DNA of 64,000 nt, taken from assembly GCA_022495005.1 (NCBI GenBank), contig JAGYXB010000825.1, forward strand, positions 6,820,001 to 6,884,000, in the 5' to 3' direction. The position numbers and the translations under genes are program-made. Position 1 is the first letter of the stretch; every line of letters begins with the position of its first letter. The notes beneath the pieces were generated by a model. The model did no database searches. It was not told where the DNA came from and saw nothing but the letters and a program-made list of their open reading frames with translations. Shown here piece by piece: positions 9,801-21,064 of this stretch. Origin of the DNA: Rhyacophila brunnea. Its lineage: Eukaryota > Arthropoda > Insecta > Trichoptera > Rhyacophilidae.

Positions 9801-12376
9801 CGTTCGAAGCTTAATAGAAGGAAGAAATGCTTCTAATGGAAAAGTGAAGGACACTATACAATTTGTTTTAGGCGGAGATAAGTAAGTTTAAGTTGTATTT
9901 TAATGATTGAAAATTATAGTACATTTACGGGAAGAAGTCAAGAGGACATGCACCTCCTAGGTGGTGTGACATGGCCAAAAAAGAAACAAGATCGGTGCAG
10001 AATCGCTTCACATAGAAAAAGTTTGTCGGCGATGCTTGTAATTTCAGTGATTATCATCTTTGTTGGTTTTTCCGGAAGCTGTAAAACTTTTTTAGTAAAT
10101 ATCTATCTACCTATTGTATACATTATAAACGGAGCCTCAAGATACCGAAAGGCAAAACCTGTCACTAAAATCGATTCCTATGGAATAATACAAAACTCAT
10201 TTAGAATTTCGAATTCTATTTCCATTAATTTCAATCAGCCATTGCTGATGCCAATTGGTATAGTGATGACAGTGTTCAACCAAATTGCTTCGGTTATTGA
10301 TATACTCCATTATGTGAGACTGAATATAGATCCCGTTGTTTTAAGTTTCCTTAAAATACAGTTTATCTCGTTTGTTCGACACCTCACGCGTCTGTTTGAC
10401 TGAGACCAAATAATGTTGCTCAGAGTAAAAAAGGGGGTGATTGTGTACTCTAGAGATAAAAAGTATCTCTGGCAATCGCAATCGCAACTGACACTACACG
10501 TTATCATTCCCCTTTTTTTTTCTTGAATAATGATCGCTCTCAGCCACGCAGAACCCTTTTCAACACACACAGCGATGTTCGAATTCATACACTTAACAGT
10601 ACTGCCCTGTATATAAAAAGACAGTTTTTTGTCGTAGTGAAATTGTTGGAGAACCTATAGAAATAGACTAGGTAAGTCTAGTTAGGGATTATGTCAAAAC
10701 AATCCAATAATTTTACATAATATAAGAGAAAATGTAGCTTAAAACTTGGGTTCTCCTACAAGAATTTCACAACAACCAAAAACACTGTATTTTTACTTAA
10801 CAGGTGTACTCCCAAGCCCGAAATTTTGAGGAAAGAAGGTGGAAGAACATGCGTTGACATCTCAAAAATCTATTACAATATCAAACAACCGTGCAATCTC
10901 AAGTATTATATATATAGTGATTGAGTTGTCTGAATCACAACCAATCTAATTTGATTGTTTTATTGATTGTTTGACACGATAAAGTGCTTTCGGTTATCTA
11001 ATATTCAATGCTATTTTGCAGTGTCAATTGGCCTGGTGAAGACATGTCGACCACTGGTAGTATGCCCGGACTTCGGCCGCAGTCCAGATCTCAGCTCACT
11101 AGAAATGTCCGTGGAACGATTCAACTGCCTCTCAGAGCCCCTCTTCCTCCTCCTAGAAGATTGCCACTTCCTTCACCGGGTATATAACATTTATATTTTA
11201 TTTCATGCGATTTAAAAAACCTGTGTTTTATTTTTTTATAAAATACTGTTATATTGCTATGTAAAGTTTATGAATTGGTGCTCTAATAGATCAAGTAGGT
11301 ACATTTTATTATTTACATGTTGTTTCATTGTTATGTTGAATTCGTTATGTAATAGTGACAATTTATAACATTACGGAAGAGCATTATATTTACATCATAT
11401 TTACTTTAATATCTAAACAATCGAACTCCATAATTAACTCATCTTTGGCTAAACACCGTTCTTATCACCCACGATAATATTATACCAGTGATACACAATT
11501 ATTTTTCAATTGAGCTGTTTTACCGTTTTCTAATTGTCACGGATAATAATATATTCTCTCCCGAGTCTAGGCATATTATTATTGCTCACACTTGAGGTGT
11601 CTTTGAACATATGTCATCTTTGAAGCAGAAAAGAAGTGAAAAATATAGTTTCTTTTTTAAAATTCCAATTTGACACATACTAATCGTTATATGTGACAAG
11701 TTATTTATAGTGTTGGGAAATACGTATAACTCTACATTGTATGTCGATAATATCTATTGAAATACAATTATCTTTATAAAAGTTTCACTGACCATGCTTT
11801 AGTTAGTGGACTGTAAATAAATGTAATGGATTTATGCCTTTAAGTATCAATACTTTTGTCTTGGGAAGTTCAAAAAAAGTTTCAATTTATTTAAAATACT
11901 GATGGCAATTATCGATACTTTTTCTTCCAATATGACATCCATACGTATTATTTTTTTAGGACGAATTATGAGATCTCGAAGTACAGAAGCCGGCCTCGAA
12001 GGATGTGGTAAAGATAAAGACCCTCCATCGCCACCTCGGTTGAGCAACAGGTTTGTGAAAACTTCATCAATTATCAAACATCAATTGATGAGTTTAATAT
12101 CCACGATTCATTGAAGTATTGATTATACTTTATCGTTTTAGGTTATCTGGTTTAGCCCGTCATCAGACAGTGGCGGCGTGCGAAGTGGACACCGGGTCCA
12201 GCAGCTCGGAGCAGTCGCTCCAGATCGCACCGCCGGAAGCGGGTGTTCTTCCCGCCGATCCCAATTCCGCTCTTCCCGGACAGGTCCTCGACCCGACGGA
12301 GCCCCGTCCCCGGAGACGCAAGATGCACTTTCCCTTTGCAAAGAAATCCAAAGTGCCGGGAGTCAATCTCTCCTGA
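819..12376 (+). CDS. 3' part of an unrecognised multi-exon gene (coiled-coil / Pro-Arg-rich protein)
   Basis: Six exons (819-851, 7041-7149, 9630-9881, 11022-11179, 11960-12050, 12142-12376) join in one open frame of about 291 residues ending in TGA. Every junction has GT/AG ends and compatible phases (1, 2, 2, 1, 2). The product starts with a Ser-rich acidic stretch, then an Arg/Glu-rich heptad-like segment (LEERRALEEKR) typical of a coiled coil, a polar linker, a Pro/Arg-rich block (APLPPPRRLPLPSPG), an RSRSTEAGLEG segment and a basic tail (RPRRRKMHFPFAKKSK). No catalytic domain is visible, so the family cannot be named. Such tails occur at the C-termini of many cytoskeletal or signalling scaffolds; this is only a guess. 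The 5' part lies before the window. Confidence 0.75.
852..3172. other. Intron, no recognised content
   Basis: AT-rich sequence with only short chance ORFs. At about 2390-2440 a roughly 21-bp segment containing GGAAGCAGTTTCATGTT occurs twice in tandem. Nothing else stands out. Confidence 0.4.
3173..3541. repeat. hAT-type MITE-like repeat, copy 1
   Basis: The left end (CAGAGGTGAAGGGTG) and right end (CACCCTTCGTCAGTG) form an inverted repeat that continues inward (GTAGGCTGTGGAG and CTCCACAGCC). The interior, including AAACCATAA and GTTTAGTGTGCAC, matches a longer copy at 23349-23906. CAGTG-type ends suggest the hAT superfamily. I see no clean 8-bp target duplication, so the exact ends are uncertain. 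Confidence 0.6.
4073..4473. mobile_element. PIF/Harbinger-type MITE, 401 bp
   Basis: Terminal inverted repeats of about 45 bp begin AGCCTCAATGACAT and match the reverse complement of the right end. The element is flanked by the direct repeat TTA (4070-4072 and 4474-4476), the TWA target duplication typical of PIF/Harbinger. Internal segments such as CAAGCAGATTGTAAA recur as sub-repeats. No transposase is encoded. Confidence 0.8.
4474..7040. other. Intron, no recognised content
   Basis: This is the remainder of the intron between the exons at 851 and 7041. It is AT-rich, the ORFs are short and low in complexity, and I see no inverted repeat or exon. Confidence 0.4.
7041..7149 (+). CDS. Unrecognised gene, second visible exon
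   Basis: The acceptor is TTTTTGCACACAG at 7040. The donor AG|GTTTGC after 7149 is weak, but it is the only one that keeps the frame. The exon encodes VDSLGAAWKEDSSG, an acidic Ser/Glu stretch and the start of the coiled coil (MDLRLAEAR), which continues directly into the exon at 9630. Confidence 0.8.
7528..8038. mobile_element. TIR element enclosing a tRNA-like promoter
   Basis: The ends are inverted repeats of about 20 bp: GAAGTTATACTTCTTTGGCA on the left and the complement of TGCCTAAAGAAGTATAACTTC on the right. The outer 13 bases (GAAGTTATACTTC) are themselves close to palindromic. The 511-bp body has no coding sequence but contains a tRNA-Ile-like segment at 7873-7932. I could not define a target-site duplication. 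Confidence 0.6.
7873..7932 (+). other. tRNA-Ile-like sequence (tRNA-derived or pseudo-tRNA)
   Basis: An A-box-like TGGCGTAAAGGT (7874-7885) and a perfect B box GGTTCGAATCC (7918-7928) flank a good anticodon arm at 7892-7909: a six-pair GTTCGG/CCGAAC stem around the seven-base loop CTGATAA, reading anticodon GAT (Ile). The T stem has mismatches and I see no paired acceptor stem. It is therefore more likely a tRNA-derived fragment or SINE head than a working tRNA gene. Confidence 0.5.
8174..9035. mobile_element. hAT-type element interrupted by a 428-bp MITE
   Basis: The left end CAGGGTTTGCAATACC and the right end GGTATTGCAATCCCTG are near-perfect inverted repeats with the CAGGG start typical of hAT. 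The subterminal regions are filled with GGTATT/AATACC motifs. The 8-bp flanks (TACTTATT and CACTTGTG) are only partly alike, so the insertion looks old. A second MITE sits inside at 8304-8731. Confidence 0.65.
8304..8731. repeat. 428-bp MITE family, copy A
   Basis: Terminal inverted repeats start GAATACGTGTATTAATTAAG and run on through CTAAGTACCAAAAA; the right arm ends CACGTATTC. A near-identical copy of the same 428-bp length lies at 43751-44178 in the same orientation. No coding capacity is seen. Confidence 0.85.
9036..9629. other. Intron, no recognised content
   Basis: AT-rich DNA between the hAT-type element and the next exon. I see no repeat or gene. Confidence 0.4.
9630..9881 (+). CDS. 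Unrecognised gene, coiled-coil exon
   Basis: The acceptor CTCCTTAG at 9629 and the strong donor AA|GTAAGT after 9881 bound 252 nt. The exon encodes the Arg/Glu-rich segment LEERRALEEKRTQELR, YMDRIQEYRNYFLENK and a Ser/Gly/Asn linker ending TIQFVLGGD. High GC and codon structure contrast with the flanking AT-rich introns, which supports a real exon. Confidence 0.88.
9882..11021. other. Intron
   Basis: This holds a long chance ORF (9903-10403) without coding character; no repeat is evident. It ends in the acceptor CTATTTTGCAG. Confidence 0.5.
11022..11179 (+). CDS. Unrecognised gene, Pro/Arg-rich exon
   Basis: The acceptor TTTTGCAG at 11021 and the donor CGG|GTATAT after 11179 bound 158 nt. 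It encodes NWPGEDMSTTGSMPGLRP followed by a Ser/Arg and Pro/Arg-rich stretch (PLPPPRRLPLPSPG) that could bind SH3-type domains. That role is inferred from composition only. Confidence 0.85.
11180..11959. other. Intron
   Basis: AT-rich, no recognised content. It ends in the pyrimidine-rich acceptor ATTTTTTTAG. Confidence 0.5.
11960..12050 (+). CDS. Unrecognised gene, penultimate exon
   Basis: This is 91 nt between TTTTTTTAG and the donor CAG|GTTTGT. It encodes RIMRSRSTEAGLEGCGKDKD followed by PPSPPRLSN. The RSRSTE segment is a possible basophilic-kinase or 14-3-3-type site (inference). Phases match the neighbouring exons. Confidence 0.85.
12142..12376 (+). CDS. Unrecognised gene, last coding exon
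   Basis: The acceptor is TTTTAG at 12141. The GC-rich 235-nt exon encodes LSGLARHQTVAACEVDTG, a Ser/Gln- and Pro-rich linker, and the basic C-terminus PRRRKMHFPFAKKSKVPGV before TGA at 12374-12376. Two other overlapping frames are open because of the GC-rich composition, but only this one continues from the upstream exons. Confidence 0.88.
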
Positions 12377-12541
12377 TGAATATCATTTAGTTAATTGCAC
12401 TAGGAACGCTCGAGCTTTCGCTGCGTCAGCCGAGCAAATTGTAAACGAACATCACGGTCGTGTTGAGTATATACCTGTTACGGATGAAGGAATATTGAGA
12501 ATTAAAACTGATTATTGTAGGCATTGTTTGAATATATTAAA

Positions 12542-12547
12542 AATAAA
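12542..12547 (+). promoter_or_regulatory. Candidate polyadenylation signal (AATAAA)
   Basis: AATAAA lies about 165 nt after the stop codon of the gene ending at 12376 and is the first canonical hexamer downstream. It plausibly ends the transcript. Confidence 0.45.
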
Positions 12548-13175
12548 CAAATGGCCGATGATGTTCACGAATGTTCAGATCTGAGACTTTGAGGTTAGAT
12601 ATTCTGGAAAATGCACCTCATAGTTTTGAGCCTTTTCTCAAATGCTGCAATAATAGGATTAATGTAAGTACTTGAGATAAATAATCATTTGAACAGTTTT
12701 TTCGTGGTGGTGGGCATGCAATTTGATAATTTAAAGTTTGGAGGAGCCACCTAGCCAAATACTCCTTACTAATGCAGTATGGAATATTGAAATCCAACAT
12801 TTCTTATGTCTTTTAAAGGATTTTCTATAGAATGGGCAGCTTGATTTTTTTTTATAAATTTTGAAGTCAGCTCATTCCCCTGTTGGAATAAAATCTTGTT
12901 TGGTGTTAGAAATGAAATCATCAGTATATTCCAATGTCAAGAAACCAGTCTCCTAATATTATTTTGAATTATCTTGAAATAACAAGTGGAGCAGTGGACA
13001 GAATAGAGCCGTAAAGATTACAACTAAAATATTACTTTACAATAGCCAAATGACATTTGATTTAAACTGTGAAAAGAAATATTATGAATGTTAAAAAAAA
13101 AAAAAATATTCTTCCACGTCGACAAAATGAATTAAAGGTGCTATGTATGCTCTGAAATGAAACTAAGTGTGAGGC

Positions 13176-13341
13176 CTCAGTGCCAGCGCTCAGCGCAGCG
13201 TCGAGCGTTCTGCGCAACTCAAACGTATAACCGTATAAATGTATAACCAAAAAAAGACATTGTCTACGAACATTTTCACACACGGTTATACGTTTGAGTT
13301 GCGCAAAACGCTCAACGCTGCGCCGAACGCTGCCACTCAGG
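13176..13341. repeat. Palindromic MITE / hairpin, 166 bp
   Basis: The two arms (left CAGCGCAGCGTCGAGCGTT..., right the complement of AACGCTCAACGCTGCGCC) pair over roughly 60 bp with few mismatches, including ACTCAAACGTATAACCGT. Only a short loop separates them. The GC-rich arms differ sharply from the AT-rich surroundings. No target duplication was recognised. Confidence 0.7.
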
Positions 13342-14095
13342 ACGTACACTAAGGGCCAGCAGTTATTTGACTTTTGAGTTGAGCAGTAATTTGTTTGTAT
13401 CCATGGCGCATGTGTTGTTCACATGGCAGTCTTTACCGAGTATGACTTCTCATATGTGCCGTAAAAATCCTTTCTTTATTATATTACGATAAATACAACA
13501 TTTACCTATTCAAAATTTCAGGAAACTAAAAAGAAAGAAATAATATATTAATGTCCCTGTTTTTAATTACTTGAATCTTCCAAAACTTACAAGTTACATT
13601 ATTATATAATTCGTATAGAAATGAGATAACTCGTATTATTCTAAAAAAAATGTTAACTCATGTACTCCAGCAGCCCTATTCTAGCAGTAGTGTTAACTGT
13701 TAACACGATATTAATCACCCGTGAGCACACTTCTAAAGAATATGCCCGTTATTTATTATTATGGTAATATGTATTGTGTACGAGCAGGTGCTAAATTAAA
13801 TTTTAACAGTAAACACGACGCAGAAAAAGGCCGCAATTGTGTGAAAGAAAGATCAATGTATGTAGGTATTTTAATTGACCACCTTTGTATTATTATTGAA
13901 CTTTGACTTTGGCAAAGATGTTTCTTATATGGGAAATAACACAATGACACATTCAAATAATAAATAACTTTATCTTTCTTGTACTCTGTTTATTATGAAT
14001 ATTGATCGAGTAAAACTGGTTTATTGTTTTTCACTACGTAATATAATGATTTGTTCATTTACGTCCAACTCACAAAATGCCTCGCTCGAATATTA

Positions 14096-14280
14096 AGGTC
14101 GGTACTGACTTGAGCAAATTTGGGCGCGCAAATGGTTTACGTATACGACCGTTTGTGCGGATTAAAATTGTCTTGTAACACTAAAGCGTATGCGCACGCA
14201 AATTTGTTTTTGTACTGACATGAGCAAATTTGCACGCACAGCGTTCGTGCGCGCAAATTTTCTCAAGTCAGTACCGACCT
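14096..14280. mobile_element. PIF/Harbinger-type MITE, 185 bp
   Basis: Inverted ends AGGTCGGTACTGACTTGAGC and its near-complement at the right bound a 185-bp element. It is flanked by TTA at 14093-14095 and 14281-14283, the TWA target duplication of PIF/Harbinger elements. The interior repeats GCGCGCAAATTT-like motifs. Confidence 0.8.
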
Positions 14281-15083
14281 TTATAAACGGAGCTTTATTA
14301 TACCATTTCAGAAATATCTTTGCCACTGAAATGACTGTGTTGACATGTTGTTCCCTTTAGATTTTAGTTATTCATAAAAAAAATATGGTTGTAAATAGGT
14401 TATGATTGTAGATTCGCGTGAATGTTTTTTTATGTAGCGATTTTATTGTTATTTGCACGTATAGAAGTGTTTTTTATTTACAGCGATGAGGGTGGCGTTT
14501 TTTTTAAATTTATTTTGGAGACATTTTTTCATATATATTATATCATTTATTGTGGTGATACCAATATCATGATATAAGTTTTCTGATGATCTGTATTCAG
14601 AGATACTGTTTTGAATATAACTCAACCGAGGCGTAGTGAACTGGAGCATACCAACCAGTATACGAGGACTTTTTTTGAGACAGAACTATTTCTAATCTTT
14701 TTCATATGTCTGTTGCAGAGAATTTCGAATCTCATGAATATTGAAAATTTCAAAAAAATCGATAATTTAATTAATATTCTTGTAAATTTTTGTGAAGGAA
14801 GCAATTGGCGAGTGCATTTCCTCAGAAGAATACTCAGGATGTTTATCGTTAATCGTCATCATTTTGTTATGAAATTTTTGGTAATCGTCGAAACATTGAA
14901 AAAATGTACTTAAAATTAATGGGAAGGCGGGGGGCGGGGGTTTCAATAAATAAAGACTGTCTATCTTGGTACTATATTATTTACCACTACGCCACAGAAC
15001 ACATTCTAAAACTATTGAAATTGTGTAAATTAATTATTGTACACTATCTTGCATAGATATGATGTGAATTCTCAAGTACATTT

Positions 15084-15323
15084 CGTCACTGTTCTGGCAG
15101 AAGACACTAATTCGAAAAAATGACATTGAGTTAGTTATACCAAAATGTTCCTTATTTCAAACTTTACCGTCTGGAAACCTTCTTAATAAATTTTAAAGTC
15201 TTCCTTTTTACGATTACTTAATAAACTCACATGATAGACCATTTCAAACATTTTAACAACTTCAAAGTCAAATTACTCAAAACTAGTATTCTCCAGTTAG
15301 TGTGTTCTGCCAGAACAGAGACG
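15084..15323. repeat. CGTC-ended MITE family, copy 1
   Basis: Inverted ends CGTCACTGTTCTGGCAGAA and the complement of TTCTGCCAGAACAGAGACG. A closely similar copy lies at 28840-29094. Both copies are flanked directly by ATTT on each side, which may be a 4-bp target duplication or a target preference. Confidence 0.8.
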
Positions 15324-17871
15324 ATTTATTCTTCATTCTTGTTTGTAACATAATATTTTAAACATTGGCTATTTCGTTCAAACAAATTACAAAAATAATG
15401 ATTGTTTTGATTCTCACATTAATTAACATATTATTGATTACATAATATTACTAATACTATTATTTTCGTTATGACCATTCTATGCTAAAATATAATATAT
15501 CAAATGAAGTGCCTCTATCATTTCAATTAATTTGCCTTAATAATAAATTAATATTGCACGGTGACAGAAATATAATATTAAATTTACATAAAAATTGTAT
15601 TATTAACAAAAACAATAATGTCAGCATAAAAGTTATGTATGTTATTTAGGAATGTTTGATTAAGTATTCCTTGTAAAAAAAAAACGAAGCAAATATTTGC
15701 TCTACGCTGTATACATATTTGTCTATGAAATTTTAATCATTTTTATACCGCATAATATTAGCCAAATGACTACTTAATTCAAAGATATAACTCCTCGTGT
15801 ACAAAATCTGATATTTAATATCAACTTTGTAACAAGAATATAAGACCTCTTACAAAATATACTTACATGCTACGATTGCCGTAGAGAAAAATATCTGTTT
15901 GCATTTTGTTTCAAATATTCAGTGTCTATGGATTGGCAGACAAGACAGAATTTTTAAAATAGTTTATGAAAATATTTTAAACAAGATAATATATATATTG
16001 TTTATTTATTTCGTCAAATGAATTTGAGTTTGACTGAATGACATAGACATGGAGAAAGTTAATTAGTTATTTCTCTCGCCAACCTTAGATAATGGAATGT
16101 TTGGAAACGTTTTTGTAAGTATGTACATGTATTTCGTTGTCTGAAAGTAAATTGATTCTTATAAATAATTATTGCACATCAATCGTTACAGCAATAAAGC
16201 AATTTCTAAATCGTATAAAATGAACTAATTCCTAGCAGTATCAATTTTATAGTATTAATAATAAGATTGTACAAATCTTCATCTACCATTTGTTTTATCA
16301 CTGAAGCCGCAATGCTAGCTACTAGAAAATTATAAAAGACATTTATTATTAATAATTATGGGTCATTATATAATATTCTACAACTTTCCATCGAATAAAA
16401 ATCATTTGAAATCAATTGTTGTTTAAAGCTTGGAAATTATCTAGTGAATGGATTTTTGTACATTTATTGATTAGCGTGAGATAATTTTAATTATGGTGTG
16501 TTAGATACTGTCTGCTTAGTTTCAAATAATCTGACCTTAAGCTTCCAACTGCGAAAACAGTAAAAATCATCTTATGCAGTCAGTAGTAAAAATATAATAT
16601 CTGCTTAATAGAATCAACCCATTTTGTAGTATTTTTTTTTATTGACCTATGTATAATATATATTTTGCACAAAATGTCATTCACATGATATGTAGATAGT
16701 CAACGCACGAACAGTAGACGAGAATGTTTTAATTTTACCCTAATTTAGAAATAACTTTAATATTGATATATGTATAAATGAATTATTTTGCTCATATTTT
16801 GTACCTTACTCTATATTTTACGTAAATATAGTAAAATTTTATTGATTCGAAATTATCGGAATCTGAATGTCAAAAAATTTGTGTCGCAAAATAAATGAAA
16901 AAATGGTCCTACTACTAGCTACTACTTAAAGTGGAGAAATGGCCCTGATGCATAGAATGTGACTGATCACACTGATCATCCGTTGTTCCGGTTTTGTGTT
17001 TAATGGAGAACAAATGTACGCACTATTTGATCACTATATTTTAACTAGGAATAAAACAAATACTTTTAATATTGTTTATTTGTTTTATCATGTTGTATTA
17101 TACTATTCACAGTTATGTAAACAGACATCATTTTAATAATATACTAATTTAATTCTTCCGACCATGTCCGATCCTAATAAGATCATATGGGCCTGTATTA
17201 GGTTTGTTTAATTTTGTTTGTCTATTTTAATTGCCTTGACAATAAAAATTATACAAATGAGAAAATACTGTAGGTATTTTTTATCCGTGATGGTTCATTT
17301 ATTGATTATTCTATTAACCATTGATAACGCAACCGTAAAATTATTTAATAATAACAATGACTTAATTTATAAATATTTAATTTATTTGTGTGGTTTTCAC
17401 ACTTTTACCATTATATGTTAATTAAAAAAAATATTTTAATAATCATTGGCTACCAGAATTTAAAAATGATAATAATTTTGATTGGGATAATGATGCTGGA
17501 TTGCTGATTAAAATTTTTGCATTAATCATTATATTTTGATATAATATGATGTCATTTCGATTTAACGTAATTTTAACATTCTATGCATATAGGCCATAAT
17601 TGGAAATAATCATTAAAAAACAGAAAATACTGATAATAATGCTTTTATTAGATTTCTGTTTGATTTTAATGAAGATAATAGGATTTGTAAGGCCACAAGA
17701 AATTCGTTATTAAGGGTAGAATTTTATGCAGCTAAAAATGGCAAATTTATGCATTTGAATTAATGAGATTTTACTATATCTGTTATCGTTTAATCACAAT
17801 TTACACATCTTTCTAAATTTAATGTATACCTTTCAGTTGTGTGCCACAAAGATTATAATTCTTTTACTGTA
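15324..17871. other. AT-rich intergenic sequence
   Basis: No supported gene, exon or repeat pair. Only short AT-biased chance ORFs are present. Confidence 0.4.
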
Positions 17872-18521
17872 CAGTAACTTCTCGACTTACGACTAAAAAA
17901 AGGGCAACGTCTACACTTCGGGAGTCCCATTTAAACATAAAAGTGGTTTATTTACTTCATAATACCATAAACATACTGCAGCCATTGGATCAAGCTAACT
18001 TCAAAGTGAATTATATTATAAGAATCACTTTTGCCCAAGCAATTGCGGGAACAAAGACTTTTAGAAAAATTATTATGTATTTCATTCAATAAAGAATATC
18101 TCCAAAGGATGGTCCAATGTAATGATGAAATGTATATGGATTAATATCAATAACTTTAATAGAGGAGGTGGTTAATGTTATTGTACAATGCTCAACAACT
18201 CAAATCTAAAAGTTGACAAAGATGTAAATCAATTTTTGGAAAATGATGTGATGAGGAACTCTTCATCGAGATTGAGTAATGACAAGTTACAGAACGTGAA
18301 GAACCGCCAAAAAGTTGTGCTGAAATAAATGACTACACTTTTTAGCCAAATTAATGAGACAATTTATGGACGCACGACGATAATAGATTTTTTAAGGTAG
18401 AACGCAATATTTATCAACCTTGACTGTTAAAATAATTTATTTTGTTATTTTTTATAATTTGAAATTTAACTAACATCCATGGTTGCGGAACGAAACTCTG
18501 TCATATGTCGAGAGGTTACTG
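17872..18521. mobile_element. pogo/Tigger-like deletion derivative
   Basis: Inverted ends CAGTAACTTCTCGACTTACG and the complement of CATATGTCGAGAGGTTACTG are flanked by TA on both sides (17870-17871, 18522-18523), the target duplication of Tc1/mariner/pogo elements. The ends resemble Tigger-type CAG...CTCGA termini. A broken reading frame around 18270-18400 (EREEPPKSCAEIND) resembles the acidic C-terminal part of Tigger transposases, but only weakly. Confidence 0.65.
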
Positions 18522-20301
18522 TATTCTAATATCTTTTTTATTCGTATTATGGATCTGTTAATTGTTTGAAAAACCGGTGAAAGTTCTAATATCAAAGTAG
18601 ATATTTGTGTGACAGTACTGACTGAAATAATTATTTAGACGAATTGTATTAATAATTTTATTATTATGTCCCATTGTTTTTAAGACATTTCCCCTATAAA
18701 GCTTATGAAGTAGTAGAATGAATTTATAAATATGGTGCTAGTGGAGAAATTTTGTAATGCCAAGTGGGAAATCTTCCATTAATAATTTCAATGTAATAAA
18801 TAATAGATAATTATGTATATACATACCATAAATATATTTAAAAAAAAAAAAAAATGAGACACAGCATAATAAGCTTCTTTTATATGTATATAAATACGTA
18901 TGTCGTAGGAATTTCTCATATTCGAGACCGAAAAACTATTTATCAGTGGTTGTTTGTATGTTGTACTGTTGAGCTATATTGGACATTCTATCTGTCTTAC
19001 CAGAGCCTTCTATATTTCTAGTATGTAATAATATATAGAAGGCAATGTCCTACGGTTTTGTCTTAAAAGAACTAGAAGTACCTACAATATTCATCAATAC
19101 CACAAACTGCACACAATCAAATCACCTGTTTATAGTTGTCCGGTATCTTTGCTAATGCGATGCAAATTAGTGGTTAACGCTCTTATGAAACTGTTTGATT
19201 GTATCCTATCTGTTTGGCTAGGCTGCCAGTTAACTTAATGTACTGAATGGAGAAGACAATTTGACAAGTCGTTAAAAGTAATCTCAAAATTTGGACACGG
19301 GTCTGGTCTGGCTTATTCAGAATTGATCAAATCGATGGAAAGGTAAAGTGAAAATACCACAAAACTTCCACTGATAACTATATTTAATACATTAAATTTT
19401 TTATTTAGTGTGATATATAATATTCTTATTAATATCTTTTAACATCCAAACCTACTCTATCTTAAGAGATGTCAATCATATTCCTGTTTCATACGTCTCT
19501 CAGCATTTTTGTCATAAAATGTCTCCTACACATTTTTTTTAATCACTTTGCCTTTCCGTTATCAAAATATTGTATGTTTATATAGAAAAGAAATTTTATT
19601 TTTACTTAAATTGGTGGCGTTTTTATTATTAATCTATAAAGCTTTGTTTAAACCTATTTTATTTATTATTTTACATCACATTGTTTAATTAATTTATTTT
19701 ATTACCAAACGAAAAGAAAAAAAACCATAGTTTTTAGTAACTTGTAGTACAATCAATCCTACTTAAAGACTTCAGTCTAAACCGATAATGGGATAACGCT
19801 ATCGAGAAATGTAGGATGAGGATGAGGAATGTAGGATGATGTAGGAAAAAAAACCATGACAACTGTAAAATTGATTGACTATTAAATTCAGTGTTTGGCT
19901 CCAGTTGTTTGTAAAACTCAAATTACATGTCTGATAACATATACATTATTGTCCTTCATTTCTCAATATGTACTGTTATCTCTAATTATGTGTTTAATTT
20001 TTTTTAAATTTGGATATGTAGTACTATTTCTTTTAAATCAGGCTGTGTTGTTATTTAAAGGAATAGGGTTAGAAAATATTGTACCGCTCGCCTGATGGCT
20101 AGAAATATCATAGGCTGAGCAAAAGGCAGACAATTATTGTTTCTCATGACAACGCCTGTACTTACATTTTTTGACAATAAATATACCCCTTTAATTTATA
20201 AAAAATGCATTTCTTTACTCCCCTTACTAGGTTAATCTTTACGGCCGTGGTCATAAGGGCAAAGTCATGTACCACAACCTAGAACCTAATACCCTGTTTT
20301 A
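18522..20301. other. AT-rich intergenic sequence
   Basis: No gene. Around 19806-19850 a short imperfect tandem of the unit AATGTAGGATGA is present. Confidence 0.4.
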
Positions 20302-20693
20302 CACGTGCATGGATTTACTGCTGACATTACGTATTATCGCGGCCATAACAAGAAAATACATGTGTTATCGTGCAAGTTTGCATGCATGGATCAAAAAAGT
20401 TCAGAAGCTTCTGAATTTTCTTGTGACAGTTGGAACTTGTGAGATATGCGCCTGCGGAGTAGAACAATAAGTGGCTGACCTGCTGGGAAAAAAAACCAAT
20501 TACACCGCGCAAAACATTTTTCACGTCTACACTTTTTAAAACCCATCAAATAGCACCATACAATGACAACATCGCGTCTCGCTTACGCTTGAAGAATGAG
20601 GTTGGCGAGACAGTCAGCACTTTTACGTGTAAACAGTTAGTATCGCGATGGTTTAAAATACATACTATTGGTGCCAGTAAATCCATGCACGTG
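20302..20693. mobile_element. TA-flanked MITE, 392 bp
   Basis: Perfect inverted ends CACGTGCATGGATTTACTG and CAGTAAATCCATGCACGTG, flanked by TA on each side. TA duplication plus short inverted ends suggests the Tc1/mariner superfamily. No transposase is encoded. Confidence 0.75.
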
Positions 20694-20851
20694 TAGTCGC
20701 TATGAAATTTTTAAATTTGAGAAATTAAAAAAACAAATTGATGGATGTTTTAAAGGTTATGTAAAGTTTTCTTATTTTTGTAATGTCATTTCCAATTTTT
20801 TATAATATCCTTTAGAAACAATGACGGATTAGTGATCAGGCTACATGAGCT

Positions 20852-21064
20852 CAGTGTTGCCATCTTTTTCTATTCTGATTATAGTACAAAGGCGTAAAAA
20901 TTATAGTATTTCTGAAAAATATATGTACAGGAACATTTTTCGTCTTGAATCCTTTAAAATTATAGTATTTTGGTATATCTGGCCTAATATTATGGTATTT
21001 TACATTTTTCGCAGAATTAAAATTATAGTATTGTACTATAATTATAGTACGGTTGGCATCACTG
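20852..21064. mobile_element. hAT MITE, 213 bp, with exact 8-bp target duplication
   Basis: The ends CAGTGTTGCCATC and GGTTGGCATCACTG are inverted repeats, and CATGAGCT occurs exactly on both sides (20844-20851 and 21065-21072). An 8-bp duplication and CAGTG ends are the hallmarks of hAT. The body carries ATTATAGTA repeats. A related copy, split by a LINE, is at 30777-34502. Confidence 0.9.

Noticed and set aside
9903..10403. 166-codon open frame on the plus strand
   Set aside because: It lies within an intron bounded by strong, phase-matched splice sites, has no family motif, and looks like an AT-rich chance ORF.
12138..12584. Overlapping open frames on both strands over the last exon of the first gene
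   Set aside because: They arise from the GC-rich composition of the exon. Only the frame ending at 12376 continues from the upstream exons.
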